DNA of 25,088 bases from Lachnospiraceae bacterium OF09-6 (GCA_003435055.1 QUMM01000037.1:1-25088), one strand, 5' to 3'; numbered from the stretch's first letter, positions 16,037-23,250 are shown. The notes: generated from the sequence alone by a model not told the origin. Program-made: numbers and translations.

Positions 16037-16055
16037 AATAATAATTACTATTATT
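16037..16055. promoter_or_regulatory. Inverted repeat overlapping the -35 of the rubredoxin promoter (possible PerR/Fur-type operator)
   Basis: AATAATA-ATTAC-TATTATT is a perfect 7-bp inverted repeat with a 5-base centre. It overlaps the first two bases of TTGACA at 16,054. AT-rich operators of this general look are bound by PerR/Fur regulators, and the downstream genes are oxygen-response genes. The match to the PerR consensus is only partial and no PerR gene is in the window. Confidence 0.4.
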
Positions 16056-16082
16056 GACAAAAGAATAATTATCATGTATAAT
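16054..16082 (+). promoter_or_regulatory. Consensus sigma-A promoter for rubredoxin-hemerythrin
   Basis: TTGACA (16,054-16,059), a 17-base spacer and TATAAT (16,077-16,082) match the consensus in all twelve positions. The start of transcription would be near 16,089, about 70 bases before the rubredoxin ATG. Such a strong promoter would normally need a repressor, see the inverted repeat over its -35. Confidence 0.85.
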
Positions 16083-16161
16083 ACAGATATACAAGAAACA
16101 AAGTGTTAGAAAAATTGCTAGGAACTTGGTAACAAAAATAAATCGACATTGAAAAGGGAAA

Positions 16162-16332
16162 ATGACTATAAAAAAATATGAATGTGAACCATGTGGATAT
16201 ATTTATGATCCGGCAGTAGGAGATCCAGACGCCGGTATCGCTCCAGAAACTGCATTTGAGGATATTCCAGATGACTGGACATGCCCAATCTGCGGATTAG
16301 GAAAAGATGTTTTCGTTCCTGTAGAAGACTAA
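16162..16332 (+). CDS. Rubredoxin (first copy)
   Basis: Small iron electron carrier of 56 aa with one Fe bound by four Cys. Both motifs are present: [12 protein letters not shown] near the N-terminus and CPICGLGKD in the C-terminal half, with the typical [20 protein letters not shown] between them. In anaerobes rubredoxin passes electrons to oxygen- and peroxide-reducing proteins such as rubrerythrin or flavodiiron proteins. None of those is in this window; instead a hemerythrin follows 76 bases later in the same unit. The ribosome site is modest (AAAAGGGA). Confidence 0.95.
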   Translation: MTIKKYECEPCGYIYDPAVGDPDAGIAPETAFEDIPDDWTCPICGLGKDVFVPVED

Positions 16333-16408
16333 GCAGAAAATGCAGGTACGAAACTGCCAGACATTAAAAGAGCCTAAGAGAACATATAAAAGAAATGGAG
16401 GTCAAATT

Positions 16409-16843
16409 ATGACTTACGATTTAAACATTACCTTTGATGACAATTTAGTAACAGGAAATAAAACAATCGATACACAGCATAAAGAATTGATTGACCGTAT
16501 TCAGAACTTTGTAATTGCCTGTCAAAATGGCGACAGCAAGGTAAAGGCGATCAAACTTCTGGATTATCTTAACGAGTATACTGACTTTCATTTTAAAGAA
16601 GAAGAAGCACTTCAGGAAAAAGCCGGTTATCCAGAGCGTGAAAAACATTATGAAAAACATGAAGAGTTTAAAAAGACAATTAAGGAACTGTATGAATACC
16701 TTCAGGAGTATGAAGGACCAACAGATCGGTTCAGTGAACTTGTACAGAAAAATGTAATCGACTGGCTGTTTGGACACATTAAAACATACGACCGCTCTGT
16801 GGCAAAATTTATCTTTATGAAACAAAATCCAGACCGATGCTAA
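16409..16843 (+). CDS. Bacteriohemerythrin
   Basis: Di-iron, O2-binding four-helix protein of 144 aa. All ligands expected for the family are visible: His24 (DTQHKEL), His61 and Glu65 (DFHFKEEEAL), His80 and His84 (EKHYEKHEEF), His123 and Asp128 (GHIKTYDRSV). I chose ATG 16,409 because GGAGG stands 8 bases upstream and the family begins there; an upstream in-frame ATG at 16,340 adds unrelated residues. It shares a promoter with the rubredoxin gene, so it likely binds or carries oxygen for detoxification in an anaerobe. Confidence 0.95.
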   Translation: MTYDLNITFDDNLVTGNKTIDTQHKELIDRIQNFVIACQNGDSKVKAIKLLDYLNEYTDFHFKEEEALQEKAGYPEREKHYEKHEEFKKTIKELYEYLQEYEGPTDRFSELVQKNVIDWLFGHIKTYDRSVAKFIFMKQNPDRC

Positions 16844-16897
16844 AATAAACCAGGGAACGAGTTCACTCAGAATGTAGACAACGTGATGAAGTAAACT

Positions 16898-16924
16898 AGG
16901 GGCTGTCACAATGCAGCCCCTTTC
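16898..16924 (+). terminator. Terminator after hemerythrin
   Basis: AGGGGCTG (16,898-16,905) pairs perfectly with CAGCCCCT (16,914-16,921) around an 8-base loop. The T tract is short (TTTCC), but the GC-rich 8-bp stem and the position after the hemerythrin gene support termination. Confidence 0.7.
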
Positions 16925-16992
16925 CTGTTATAGCGATATTCTAGGTAATATATTGCGCTGGCATGACATATTATTTTACTACTACTATATGG

Positions 16993-17018
16993 GAAGAGCA
17001 AGCAGCTCTTCTTTTTTT
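16993..17018 (+). terminator. Second rho-independent terminator
   Basis: GAAGAGC (16,993-16,999) and GCTCTTC (17,005-17,011) form a 7-bp stem with a 5-base loop, followed directly by seven T. No complete gene ends just before it, so it may back up the previous terminator or belong to a lost gene. Confidence 0.75.
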
Positions 17019-17104
17019 GTCCTTTTTATCCAATTTTAAGTTGTAAAGTCTCTTTTCATTCGACAAAATTCTCCACAGACAGAGGATATGCGACGAGCAT
17101 TGAT

Positions 17105-17254
17105 ATGAACATCTATTTATGGAAAGAGGATATTGAAGACGGGGAATCGGTAATGACAGCCGAATATAGACCTGTAGAATACGGAAAGGACTATGATGTT
17201 GTCAATAATCCTGATAAATTTCAACTATATATAGATGGAAAAGAGATTAAATAG
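17105..17254 (+). pseudogene. Orphan 3' gene fragment, unrecognised
   Basis: An open frame ending at TAG 17,252-17,254 reads like a real protein C-terminus (GYATSIDMNIYLWKEDIEDG, then AEYRPVEYGKDYDVVNNPDK and FQLYIDGKEIK). The first ATG is at 17,105, with no ribosome site, and protein-like sequence extends upstream of it to about 17,065, just after the terminator at 17,018. So this looks like the tail of a gene whose beginning was deleted. The rest of the 590-base gap between hemerythrin and the next gene holds the two terminators and one promoter. Confidence 0.4.
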
Positions 17255-17371
17255 TAATCTCCTGAAAGCAAGCTTTTTGTCAATTATTTCAAAGAAAAAT
17301 TAAAGGATAACAATACATAGTTTTGACAATGATATTTTGAAAAATTTTATAGGAATGCTCTATTATCAAAT

Positions 17372-17399
17372 TGACATAGGAATATGGTAGCGTATAATT
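17372..17399 (+). promoter_or_regulatory. Sigma-A promoter for the small membrane protein-bcp-yaaA unit
   Basis: TTGACA (17,372-17,377) and TATAAT (17,394-17,399) are both perfect, with a 16-base spacer. The expected start is about 28 bases before ATG 17,434. No palindrome like the three Crp/Fnr-type sites elsewhere in the cargo is seen here. Confidence 0.8.
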
Positions 17400-17433
17400 A
17401 GAATTGAATACACTGAAAAAATGGAGGAATTAC

Positions 17434-17646
17434 ATGAAAGCACATAAATATTGGTCAGTAGGAGCATTGATCACAATGCTTGGGACTTTTTACACTGGAT
17501 ATAAAAAGCAAAAATCAAGTCACAAATACTTTGCTTTAAGTTCTATGTTATGTATGGTAATGGCGATATATACAGGTCATAAAATGATTACCGGGAATAG
17601 GAAGAAAAAGGCGAATAAAGAGAAAGATACAGAAAGGGAGGGATAA
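17434..17646 (+). CDS. Small two-helix membrane protein, 70 aa
   Basis: The product has two predicted membrane helices (YWSVGALITMLGTFYTGYKK and YFALSSMLCMVMAIYTGHKM). Each ends in a YTG(Y/H)K motif, so the protein looks like an internal duplication. A very charged tail follows (NRKKKANKEKDTEREG). ATG 17,434 has GGAGG 7 bases upstream, preferred to the in-frame start at 17,404. The function is unknown; it may belong to a DUF6219-like group, but I am not sure. It is first in a unit with bcp and yaaA, so a link to peroxide stress at the membrane is possible. Confidence 0.72.
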   Translation: MKAHKYWSVGALITMLGTFYTGYKKQKSSHKYFALSSMLCMVMAIYTGHKMITGNRKKKANKEKDTEREG

Positions 17647-17649
17647 ATA

Positions 17650-18105
17650 ATGTTGGAAGTAGGGGTTAAGGCACCGGATTTTGAGTTGCCAGATCAAAAT
17701 GGGAAAATACATAGATTATCGGATTATACAGGAAAAAAAGTGATTTTATATTTCTATCCCAAGGATAATACAGCGGGATGCACGAAACAGGCATGTGGTT
17801 TTTCTGAGCGATACCCTCAGTTTACCGAAAAAGGAGCAGTTATTCTTGGAGTCAGTAAGGATTCTGTATCCTCTCATAAGAGATTTGAGGAAAAATATGG
17901 ATTGACATTTACACTTTTAGCAGATCCAGAGCGGAAAGTTATTGAAGCATATGATGTATGGAAAGAAAAGAAAAATTATGGCAAAGTCTCTATGGGAGTA
18001 GTAAGAACCACATATCTTATTGATGAACAGGGGATTATTATAAAGGCAAATGATAAAGTCAAGGCTGCAGATGATCCTGAAAATATGCTCAAGGAATTAG
18101 ATTAA
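17650..18105 (+). CDS. bcp: Thioredoxin-dependent peroxiredoxin (Bcp/PrxQ)
   Basis: Reduces hydrogen peroxide and organic peroxides using electrons from thioredoxin. The protein has 151 aa, the normal length. The peroxidatic Cys44 and resolving Cys49 are in DNTAGCTKQACGF; the usual Pro before GCT is Ala here. The start APDFELPDQNGK and the segment GVSKDSVSSHKRFEEKYGL fit the family. A GGGAGGG site precedes ATG 17,650, three bases after the previous stop. Two thioredoxins and a thioredoxin reductase further on could supply its electrons. The stop overlaps the yaaA start. Confidence 0.95.
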   Translation: MLEVGVKAPDFELPDQNGKIHRLSDYTGKKVILYFYPKDNTAGCTKQACGFSERYPQFTEKGAVILGVSKDSVSSHKRFEEKYGLTFTLLADPERKVIEAYDVWKEKKNYGKVSMGVVRTTYLIDEQGIIIKANDKVKAADDPENMLKELD

Positions 18106-18857
18106 TGAAGATAATATTATCCCCTGCTAAAAAGATGATTACAGATACTGACAGCATAGCGCCGGATGGATTGCCTGAATTTATTGAAAAGACGACAGAG
18201 ATACAAAGTTGGTTGAAAAGTAAGTCAAAAGAAGAACTGAAGACTATCTGGAAATGTAATGACAAAATTACAGAACAGAACTTCAATAGATTGGAAAACA
18301 TGGATCTTTATCATTTACTTACCCCAGCTGTCTTATCATATGAAGGAATTGCTTTTCAATATATGGCTCCATCCGTGTTTGAGGACAGTCAGTTCGAGTA
18401 TGTACAAAATCATTTGAGAATAATATCTGCATTTTATGGTGTGCTAAAACCAAGGGATGGTGTGACACCTTATCGTTTGGAAATGCAGGCGAAGGTTGGA
18501 ATAGGAGAAACAAAAAATCTGTATGAGTACTGGGGAGATTTATTATACCGCTCAGTGATTGATAACAGCAGGATTATAATCAATCTGGCATCGAAAGAAT
18601 ACTCTAAGTGCATAGAAAAATATCTGACACGACAGGATAGATACATTACGATTACATTTTGTGAGTTATCAGGAGATAAACTGGTGACAAAAGGTACATA
18701 TGCTAAGATGGCCCGTGGTGAAATGGTTAGGTTCATGGCTGAAAACAGAATTGAAAATCCTGAGGATATTAAGAAATTTGATAGACTAGGCTATTCATTC
18801 CGCTCTGATTTATCATCAGATGCAGAATATGTTTTTGAACGGAAAAATGATGATTGA
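18105..18857 (+). CDS. yaaA: Peroxide stress protein YaaA (UPF0246)
   Basis: YaaA limits free iron and oxidative damage under peroxide stress in E. coli (family knowledge); it is a DNA-binding-fold protein. The 250-aa product begins with the signature KIILSPAKKM and contains YHLLTPAVLSYEGIAFQYM, FYGVLKPRDGVTPYRLEMQA, INLASKEYSKCIEKY and KGTYAKMARGEMVRFMAENR, all typical. Its ATG overlaps the bcp stop (TAATG), so the two are translationally coupled. The pairing with a peroxiredoxin fits its function. Confidence 0.94.
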   Translation: MKIILSPAKKMITDTDSIAPDGLPEFIEKTTEIQSWLKSKSKEELKTIWKCNDKITEQNFNRLENMDLYHLLTPAVLSYEGIAFQYMAPSVFEDSQFEYVQNHLRIISAFYGVLKPRDGVTPYRLEMQAKVGIGETKNLYEYWGDLLYRSVIDNSRIIINLASKEYSKCIEKYLTRQDRYITITFCELSGDKLVTKGTYAKMARGEMVRFMAENRIENPEDIKKFDRLGYSFRSDLSSDAEYVFERKNDD

Positions 18858-18878
18858 ATGATTATTTTAAATAAAAGG

Positions 18879-18904
18879 TAATCAGTAATATTGATTATTA
18901 TAAT
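18879..18904 (+). promoter_or_regulatory. Possible promoter and inverted repeat before rubredoxin 2
   Basis: TATAAT occurs at 18,899-18,904, 22 bases before the rubredoxin ATG, with no convincing -35. A perfect inverted repeat TAATCA-N7-TGATTA (18,879-18,897) lies directly upstream. It could be an operator or a weak terminator for yaaA. It does not fit the GTGAT-N3-ATCAC motif of the neighbouring units. Confidence 0.35.
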
Positions 18905-18925
18905 AATAGAAGGAGGAACAAACTA

Positions 18926-19084
18926 ATGAAATATGTATGTGACGTTTGCGGATGGGAATATGATGAAGAGGAAGGTTATCCTGAAGGTGGTATTGCACCA
19001 GGAACAAAGTGGGAGGACGTTCCAGAAGATTTTGAATGCCCATTATGTAATGTTGGAAAAGATCAGTTTTCAGAAGTTGAATAA
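18926..19084 (+). CDS. Rubredoxin (second copy)
   Basis: A 52-aa rubredoxin with both Cys pairs: YVCDVCGWEYDEEEGYPEGG and CPLCNVGKDQF. It differs clearly from the first copy (GWEYDEEEGYPEG versus [13 protein letters not shown]), so the two are diverged paralogs, not a recent duplication. AAGGAGG stands 9 bases before ATG 18,926. It stands alone between yaaA and a terminator, so it may be read separately or by read-through from bcp-yaaA. Its redox partner is not evident. Confidence 0.94.
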   Translation: MKYVCDVCGWEYDEEEGYPEGGIAPGTKWEDVPEDFECPLCNVGKDQFSEVE

Positions 19085-19117
19085 AATTCTGATTATTTAA
19101 ATACGGATAGATAAACA

Positions 19118-19152
19118 AAAACCCTGGTGCGTGTGAGCAACAGGGTTTTTTA
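19118..19152 (+). terminator. Terminator after rubredoxin 2
   Basis: AAAACCCTG (19,118-19,126) pairs with CAGGGTTTT (19,141-19,149) around a 14-base loop, and the T tract continues into TTTTTTAT. It isolates the SDR promoter from upstream transcription. Confidence 0.8.
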
Positions 19153-19164
19153 TTACGATAGTTT

Positions 19165-19205
19165 GTGATGATATCACAGAAAATGATTTACCTTTTGCTT
19201 ACAAT
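19165..19205 (+). promoter_or_regulatory. Crp/Fnr-type operator and promoter of the SDR gene (site 1)
   Basis: The palindrome GTGATGATATCAC (19,165-19,177, centre 19,171) is followed by a -10 box TACAAT at 19,200-19,205. At 17-base spacing the -35 position holds CAGAAA, no match to TTGACA, so an activator is expected. The palindrome centre falls at about -41 from the probable start near 19,212, the class II activator position. ATG is 38 bases after the -10 start. The same layout recurs at 19,999 and 23,345. A chance-looking palindrome TGTAATTACA (19,205-19,214) lies at the transcription start. Confidence 0.78.
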
Positions 19206-19237
19206 GTAATTACAAACAAAGTAAGGAGGTAGCCTAA

Positions 19238-19984
19238 ATGAGATTAAAAGATAAAGTTGCAATCATTACGGGTGGAAGCCGTGGTATAGGATTTGCTACA
19301 GCTGATAAATTCTTGAAGGAAGGTGCTTCAGTTGTGTTGGCAGCAAGTTCACAGGAATCGGCAGATGTTGCTGTAGATAAATTAAAAGAAAAATATCCCA
19401 ATGCAATAGTTGCTGGAATTAGTCCAAATCTGGCAAGCATGGAGTCTGTCAGAAAGGCTTTTAAAGAGGCAACTGAAAAATATGGATGTGTCGACATACT
19501 GGTAAATAATGCAGGGATTTCAGAAAACACCTCATTTATGGATTATACAGAGGAGACTTTTGATAAAGTCATGGATCTAAATGTAAAAGGAGTATTTAAT
19601 ACTACTCGTGTAGCAGCAGAATGTATGGTGGCAAGAGGCAAGGGGGTCATTCTCTCAACTTCTTCCATGGTGAGTATTTCGGGACAGCCAAGTGGGTTTG
19701 CTTATCCGGCATCGAAGTTTGCAGTAAACGGATTGACTGTATCATTAGCAAGAGAACTAGGACCTAAAGGTATTCGTGTTAATGCTGTTGCACCTGGGAT
19801 TACAGAAACTGATATGATGAAGGCCGTGCCAAAGGAAGTTATCGAACCTATGATTGAAAGAATTCCATTGCGTCGTCTTGGACAGCCAGAAGATATTGCC
19901 AATGCGTTTGTGTTTCTTGCTTCAGATGAGGCGAGTTACATTACAGGTGTTATATTAAGTGTAGATGGTATGGCAAGAAGTTAA
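19238..19984 (+). CDS. SDR-family NAD(P)-dependent oxidoreductase (FabG-like)
   Basis: Short-chain dehydrogenase/reductase, 248 aa. The cofactor-binding motif TGGSRGIG begins at residue 11, NNAG is at 90-93, and the catalytic set is Ser143 (STSSMVSISG), Tyr156 and Lys160 (YPASK). The C-terminus (EASYITGVILSVDGMARS) is typical of the FabG/glucose-dehydrogenase group. The substrate cannot be read from sequence; it is unlikely to be the fatty-acid FabG because no fab genes are near. AAGGAGG precedes ATG 19,238. It has its own activator-type promoter and seems to be part of the same regulon as the thioredoxin genes. Confidence 0.9.
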   Translation: MRLKDKVAIITGGSRGIGFATADKFLKEGASVVLAASSQESADVAVDKLKEKYPNAIVAGISPNLASMESVRKAFKEATEKYGCVDILVNNAGISENTSFMDYTEETFDKVMDLNVKGVFNTTRVAAECMVARGKGVILSTSSMVSISGQPSGFAYPASKFAVNGLTVSLARELGPKGIRVNAVAPGITETDMMKAVPKEVIEPMIERIPLRRLGQPEDIANAFVFLASDEASYITGVILSVDGMARS

Positions 19985-19998
19985 GTTAATGAGGTATG

Positions 19999-20039
19999 GT
20001 GATGTAATCACGGAAAATAAATGAAATTAAGACTATAAT
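19999..20039 (+). promoter_or_regulatory. Crp/Fnr-type operator and promoter of trx-rhodanese-CoADR (site 2)
   Basis: The palindrome GTGATGTAATCAC (19,999-20,011, centre 20,005) precedes TATAAT (20,034-20,039). The -35 position holds CGGAAA, again not a consensus. The spacing from palindrome centre to -10 start is 29 bases, identical to sites 1 and 3, and the thioredoxin ATG is 37 bases after the -10 start. It gives the thioredoxin gene its own promoter even though the SDR gene lies just upstream on the same strand. Confidence 0.8.
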
Positions 20040-20070
20040 AAATCTACAAAAAGATAAGGAGGACTGTAAA

Positions 20071-20376
20071 ATGTCTGCTATTAATATCAATAAAAATAAT
20101 TTTCAGAACGAAGTACTGAATTCCGATAAACCCGTTCTTTTAGATTTTTGGGCATCTTGGTGTGCGCCTTGCCGTATGGTAGTACCTATTGTAGAGGAGA
20201 TTGCAAGTGAGCGTAGAGATATTAAAGTTGGAAAGATTAATGTAGATGAAGAGCCTGAACTGGCAAATAAGTTCAGTATTATGAGCATTCCAACTTTAGT
20301 GGTTATGAAGAATGGGAAGATTGTACAGCAGGTTTCAGGGGCGAGACCTAAGAATGCGATTTTAGAAATGCTTTAG
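20071..20376 (+). CDS. trxA: Thioredoxin (first copy)
   Basis: Protein-disulfide reductant of 101 aa with the classical active site WCAPC (Cys31, Cys34) in FWASWCAPCRMVVPIVEE, and the cis-proline region MSIPTLVVMKNGK. The start is clear: AAGGAGGACTG before ATG 20,071. Its N-terminus (SAININKNNF) resembles that of the second thioredoxin (TSININKEKF), so the two are likely paralogs. Twelve bases after the stop begins a rhodanese gene, so they form one unit. Confidence 0.95.
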   Translation: MSAININKNNFQNEVLNSDKPVLLDFWASWCAPCRMVVPIVEEIASERRDIKVGKINVDEEPELANKFSIMSIPTLVVMKNGKIVQQVSGARPKNAILEML

Positions 20377-20388
20377 GGGGGTGTTCTA

Positions 20389-20715
20389 ATGGGATTTTTT
20401 GATCTCTTTAAACAGTCGAATATTAATCAAGGCATAGAAGAATATAAAAGGACTGGTGATGCAGTTCTGCTGGATGTACGTACACCGCAGGAATATCAGG
20501 AAGGACATATACCAGAAAGTAAAAATGTGCCGTTGCAGCAACTTGACAATATTGCTTCTGTAGCGAAGAATAAAGATATCCCACTGTTTGTATACTGTTA
20601 TTCCGGTTCACGAAGCCGCCAGGCAACTGGGATACTGCAACGAATGGGATATTCTAAAGTAAATAATATCGGTGGCATTGTAGCTTACTCAGGAAAGGTG
20701 GAAAAAATAAGATGA
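20389..20715 (+). CDS. Rhodanese-like sulfurtransferase
   Basis: Single-domain rhodanese of 108 aa that moves sulfane sulfur via a Cys persulfide. The domain shows LLDVRTPQEYQEGHIPESKN and the active-site loop FVYCYSGSRSRQA with Cys70. A GGGGGG-type ribosome site overlaps the trx stop region. Its TGA overlaps the ATG of the CoA-disulfide-reductase gene (ATGA), so translation is coupled. The grouping of rhodanese with thioredoxin and CoADR suggests persulfide or polysulfide turnover. Confidence 0.93.
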   Translation: MGFFDLFKQSNINQGIEEYKRTGDAVLLDVRTPQEYQEGHIPESKNVPLQQLDNIASVAKNKDIPLFVYCYSGSRSRQATGILQRMGYSKVNNIGGIVAYSGKVEKIR

Positions 20716-22402
20716 AGGTAATAATTGTAGGAGGTGTAGCCGGAGGAGCTACAGCCGCAGCAAGAATACGTAGACTGAATGAACATGCTGAAATTACTGT
20801 GTTTGAAAGATCCGGATACATATCCTATGCAAATTGTGGACTTCCATATTATATTGGAGACGTGATCACAGACCCGGAAGAACTTACACTACAGACACCA
20901 GAGAGTTTTTTTAAACGCTTCCGTATTAACATGAAAATTCATCATGAAGTTATCTCCATACATCCGGAACGTAAAACGGTTTCAGTGAAAAATTTAGAGA
21001 ATGGTGAGATATTTGAAGAAAAATATGATAAGCTGATCCTCTCTCCAGGTGCAAAGCCAACACAGCCGAGACTTCCCGGAGTAGGTATTGATAAACTTTT
21101 TACACTTCGTACTGTAGAAGACACTTTTCGGATAAAGGAATATATAAATAAGAATCATCCAAAATCGGCTGTATTGGCAGGTGGCGGTTTTATTGGTCTG
21201 GAACTGGCAGAAAATTTGAGGGAGCTTGGCATGGATGTTACGATTGTCCAGAGGCCTAAGCAGCTGATGAACCCTTTTGACCCGGATATGGCATCCATGA
21301 TCCATAATGAAATGAGAAAGCATGGGATAAAACTGGTACTGGGCTATACAGTAGAAGGATTTAAAGAAAAAGACAACGGAGTGGAGGTCCTGTTGAAAGA
21401 TAATCCATCCCTTCAGGCTGATATGGTAGTTCTGGCAATCGGAGTCACACCAGACACAGTATTAGCAAAAGAAGCCGGTCTGGAACTTGGCATCAAGGAA
21501 AGTATTGTAGTGAATGACAGAATGGAAACCTCTGTACCGGATATTTATGCTGCAGGTGATGCAGTTCAGGTAAAACATTATGTTACGGGTAATGATGCGC
21601 TGATTTCTTTGGCAGGACCAGCCAATAAACAGGGCAGAATCATCGCTGATAACATTTGTGGCGGTGATAGTCGTTACCTGGGCAGTCAGGGAAGCTCCGT
21701 TATCAAAGTATTTGAAATGACAGCAGCTACTACAGGTATCAATGAAACCAATGCCAAAAAGTCAGGGTTAGATGTAGATACAGTAATTCTTTCTCCTATG
21801 AGTCATGCCGGTTACTATCCTGGTGGAAAAGTGATGACCATGAAGGTGGTTTTTGAAAAAGAGACTTATCATTTGCTTGGTGCTCAGATTATTGGATATG
21901 AAGGTGTTGATAAACGTATTGATGTGCTGGCAACAGCAATTCATGCAGGACTGAGGCAACCCAGTTGAAAGATTTGGATCTCGCATATGCACCGCCATAT
22001 TCCTCGGCAAAGGATCCTGTAAATATGGCCGGATTCATGATAGACAATATAGCAAAAGGAACCTTAAAACAATGGCATTTGGAAGATATGGATAAGATTT
22101 CTAAAGATAAAAATGCTGTGTTGCTGGATGTGAGAACAGTAGGTGAATTTAGCAGGGGCCATATTAATGGATTTAAAAACATTCCTGTAGATGAACTGAG
22201 GGAACGTATCAATGAAGTTGAGAAGGGAAAGCCTGTTTACCTGATATGCCAGAGTGGGCTGCGAAGTTATATTGCCAGTCGTATTCTGGAAGGAAATGGA
22301 TATGAAACATACAACTTCTCCGGCGGATTCCGCGTCTATGATGCAGTTGTCAATGACCGTGCGCTGATTGAAAAGGCATATGCATGTGGTATGGATTATT
22401 AA
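20712..22402 (+). pseudogene. CoA-disulfide reductase-rhodanese fusion, split by one missing base
   Basis: FAD- and NAD(P)H-dependent reductase of CoA disulfide or persulfide fused to a C-terminal rhodanese. N-terminal motifs: IIVGGVAGGATAAARIRRLN (FAD) and the active Cys42 in SYANCGLPYYIGD; then VLAGGGFIGLELAENL and IYAAGDAVQ. The frame stops at GLRQPS (21,968), but the other frame continues LKDLDLAYAPPYSSAKDPVN into a rhodanese domain with CQSGLRSY. One G restored near 21,956 gives GLRATQLKDLDLAYAPP and one protein of about 563 aa, the usual size for this fusion. The two pieces overlap by four bases (ATGA), so re-initiation could still make both parts. Confidence 0.88.
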
Positions 22403-22444
22403 AAATAATCATAATATTTTTATAATTTTCTCGTAATATAAAAA

Positions 22445-22500
22445 GATCCCCCATTTATTAGAATGACTTTCATAATTCTGATAAATGGAGGATTCTTCTT
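22445..22500. terminator. Long bidirectional terminator between convergent genes
   Basis: A near-perfect 20-bp stem (22,445-22,464 with 22,475-22,494, one mismatch and two G-T pairs) and a 10-base loop lie between the CoADR unit and the minus-strand regulator gene. The plus side is followed by TTCTTCTTT, and the minus side by a T run complementary to AAAA at 22,441-22,444, so it can act for both strands. Confidence 0.85.
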
Positions 22501-22522
22501 TATATGTTACAGAAAAACAATT

Positions 22523-23182
22523 TTATGACCTTTGGAGTGTTTCCAGTCTTTTTGGATCAAGGATTGTGATTTTGCCGCGGGAGAGTTTGACGAGACCCTC
22601 GCCTTGAAAGTATCGAAGCATTCGAGTGATAACTTCCCTGTGGGAACCAAGATGATTAGCAATCGTCTCATGAGTGATTTTCAGCTCGTTTGTTCCTTCG
22701 ATAGAGGTCTCTTCTAAAAGAAATGAAGCAACACGCTTATCCAAACTCTTCCACATAATCTGTTCAATCAGCCACATGACATCAGAAAAACGGGTAGCCA
22801 TTAACTCATTGGTATAGTTTGCGACAGGAGCAGATTCCTTCATAATGCCCTTATAGATTTCAGCAGGGATGATCCAAAGATCAGTATCTTTTTCTGCTTC
22901 AATGGTTACTTCAAATTGAATGGAGCGTATGATACATGAGGCGGATAAAAGACACATATCCATATCGAACAGACGGTAAAGTGTAATCTCTCGTCCTTCA
23001 TCTGAAAGTATGTAAGTTCGAAGCTGCCCGGATTTAACCAGTAATAATCCAGTACAATCCAGGTTTCCATTGTGAATGATTGTCCCTTTTTTTACATACT
23101 GTGTGATTAAATTGTCTGAAATTATTTTTTTCTGTGCTGTATTTAAGTCATTCCATAGTGGAAAACAATTTTCGAAGTTCAT
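22523..23182 (-). CDS. Crp/Fnr-family transcriptional regulator
   Basis: DNA-binding activator of 219 aa: an N-terminal cyclic-nucleotide-binding-like sensor domain (about 1-120), a dimerisation helix (130-150) and a winged HTH (165-219). The recognition helix reads HREVITR, giving Arg182, Glu183 and Arg187, the same R-E-x-x-x-R as E. coli CRP, which reads GTGA. The sensor half has Cys6, Cys43, Cys77 and Cys83, with the motif LLSASC seen in a clostridial subfamily. It lacks an FNR-type N-terminal Cys cluster. I chose ATG 23,182 (AAAGGAG 9 bases upstream) over ATG 23,206. It lies between the operons carrying GTGAT-N3-ATCAC sites and is the likely regulator. The signal is unknown; thiol or sulfur sensing is possible. 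Confidence 0.93.
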   Translation of the reverse strand: MNFENCFPLWNDLNTAQKKIISDNLITQYVKKGTIIHNGNLDCTGLLLVKSGQLRTYILSDEGREITLYRLFDMDMCLLSASCIIRSIQFEVTIEAEKDTDLWIIPAEIYKGIMKESAPVANYTNELMATRFSDVMWLIEQIMWKSLDKRVASFLLEETSIEGTNELKITHETIANHLGSHREVITRMLRYFQGEGLVKLSRGKITILDPKRLETLQRS

Positions 23183-23206
23183 AACCGTTATCTCCTTTAC
23201 GAACAT

Positions 23207-23235
23207 AGTATACTTGCTTTTTTTAGATGCGTCAA
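23207..23235 (-). promoter_or_regulatory. Proximal promoter of the Crp/Fnr regulator
   Basis: On the minus strand TTGACG (23,235-23,230), a 17-base spacer and TATACT (23,212-23,207) form a strong sigma-A promoter. Its expected start is about 20 bases before ATG 23,182, overlapping the region of the ribosome site. Confidence 0.78.
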
Positions 23236-23250
23236 TTATATAACTGGCAT

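Noticed and set aside
17400..18105. A fourth GTGAT-N3-ATCAC site before the bcp unit or before either rubredoxin
   Set aside because: I looked upstream of 16,162, 17,434 and 18,926 at the expected distance from each -10 and found no such palindrome.
19205..19214. Perfect palindrome TGTAATTACA as a second operator of the SDR gene
   Set aside because: It is short, AT-rich and not repeated at the other two promoters, so chance cannot be excluded.
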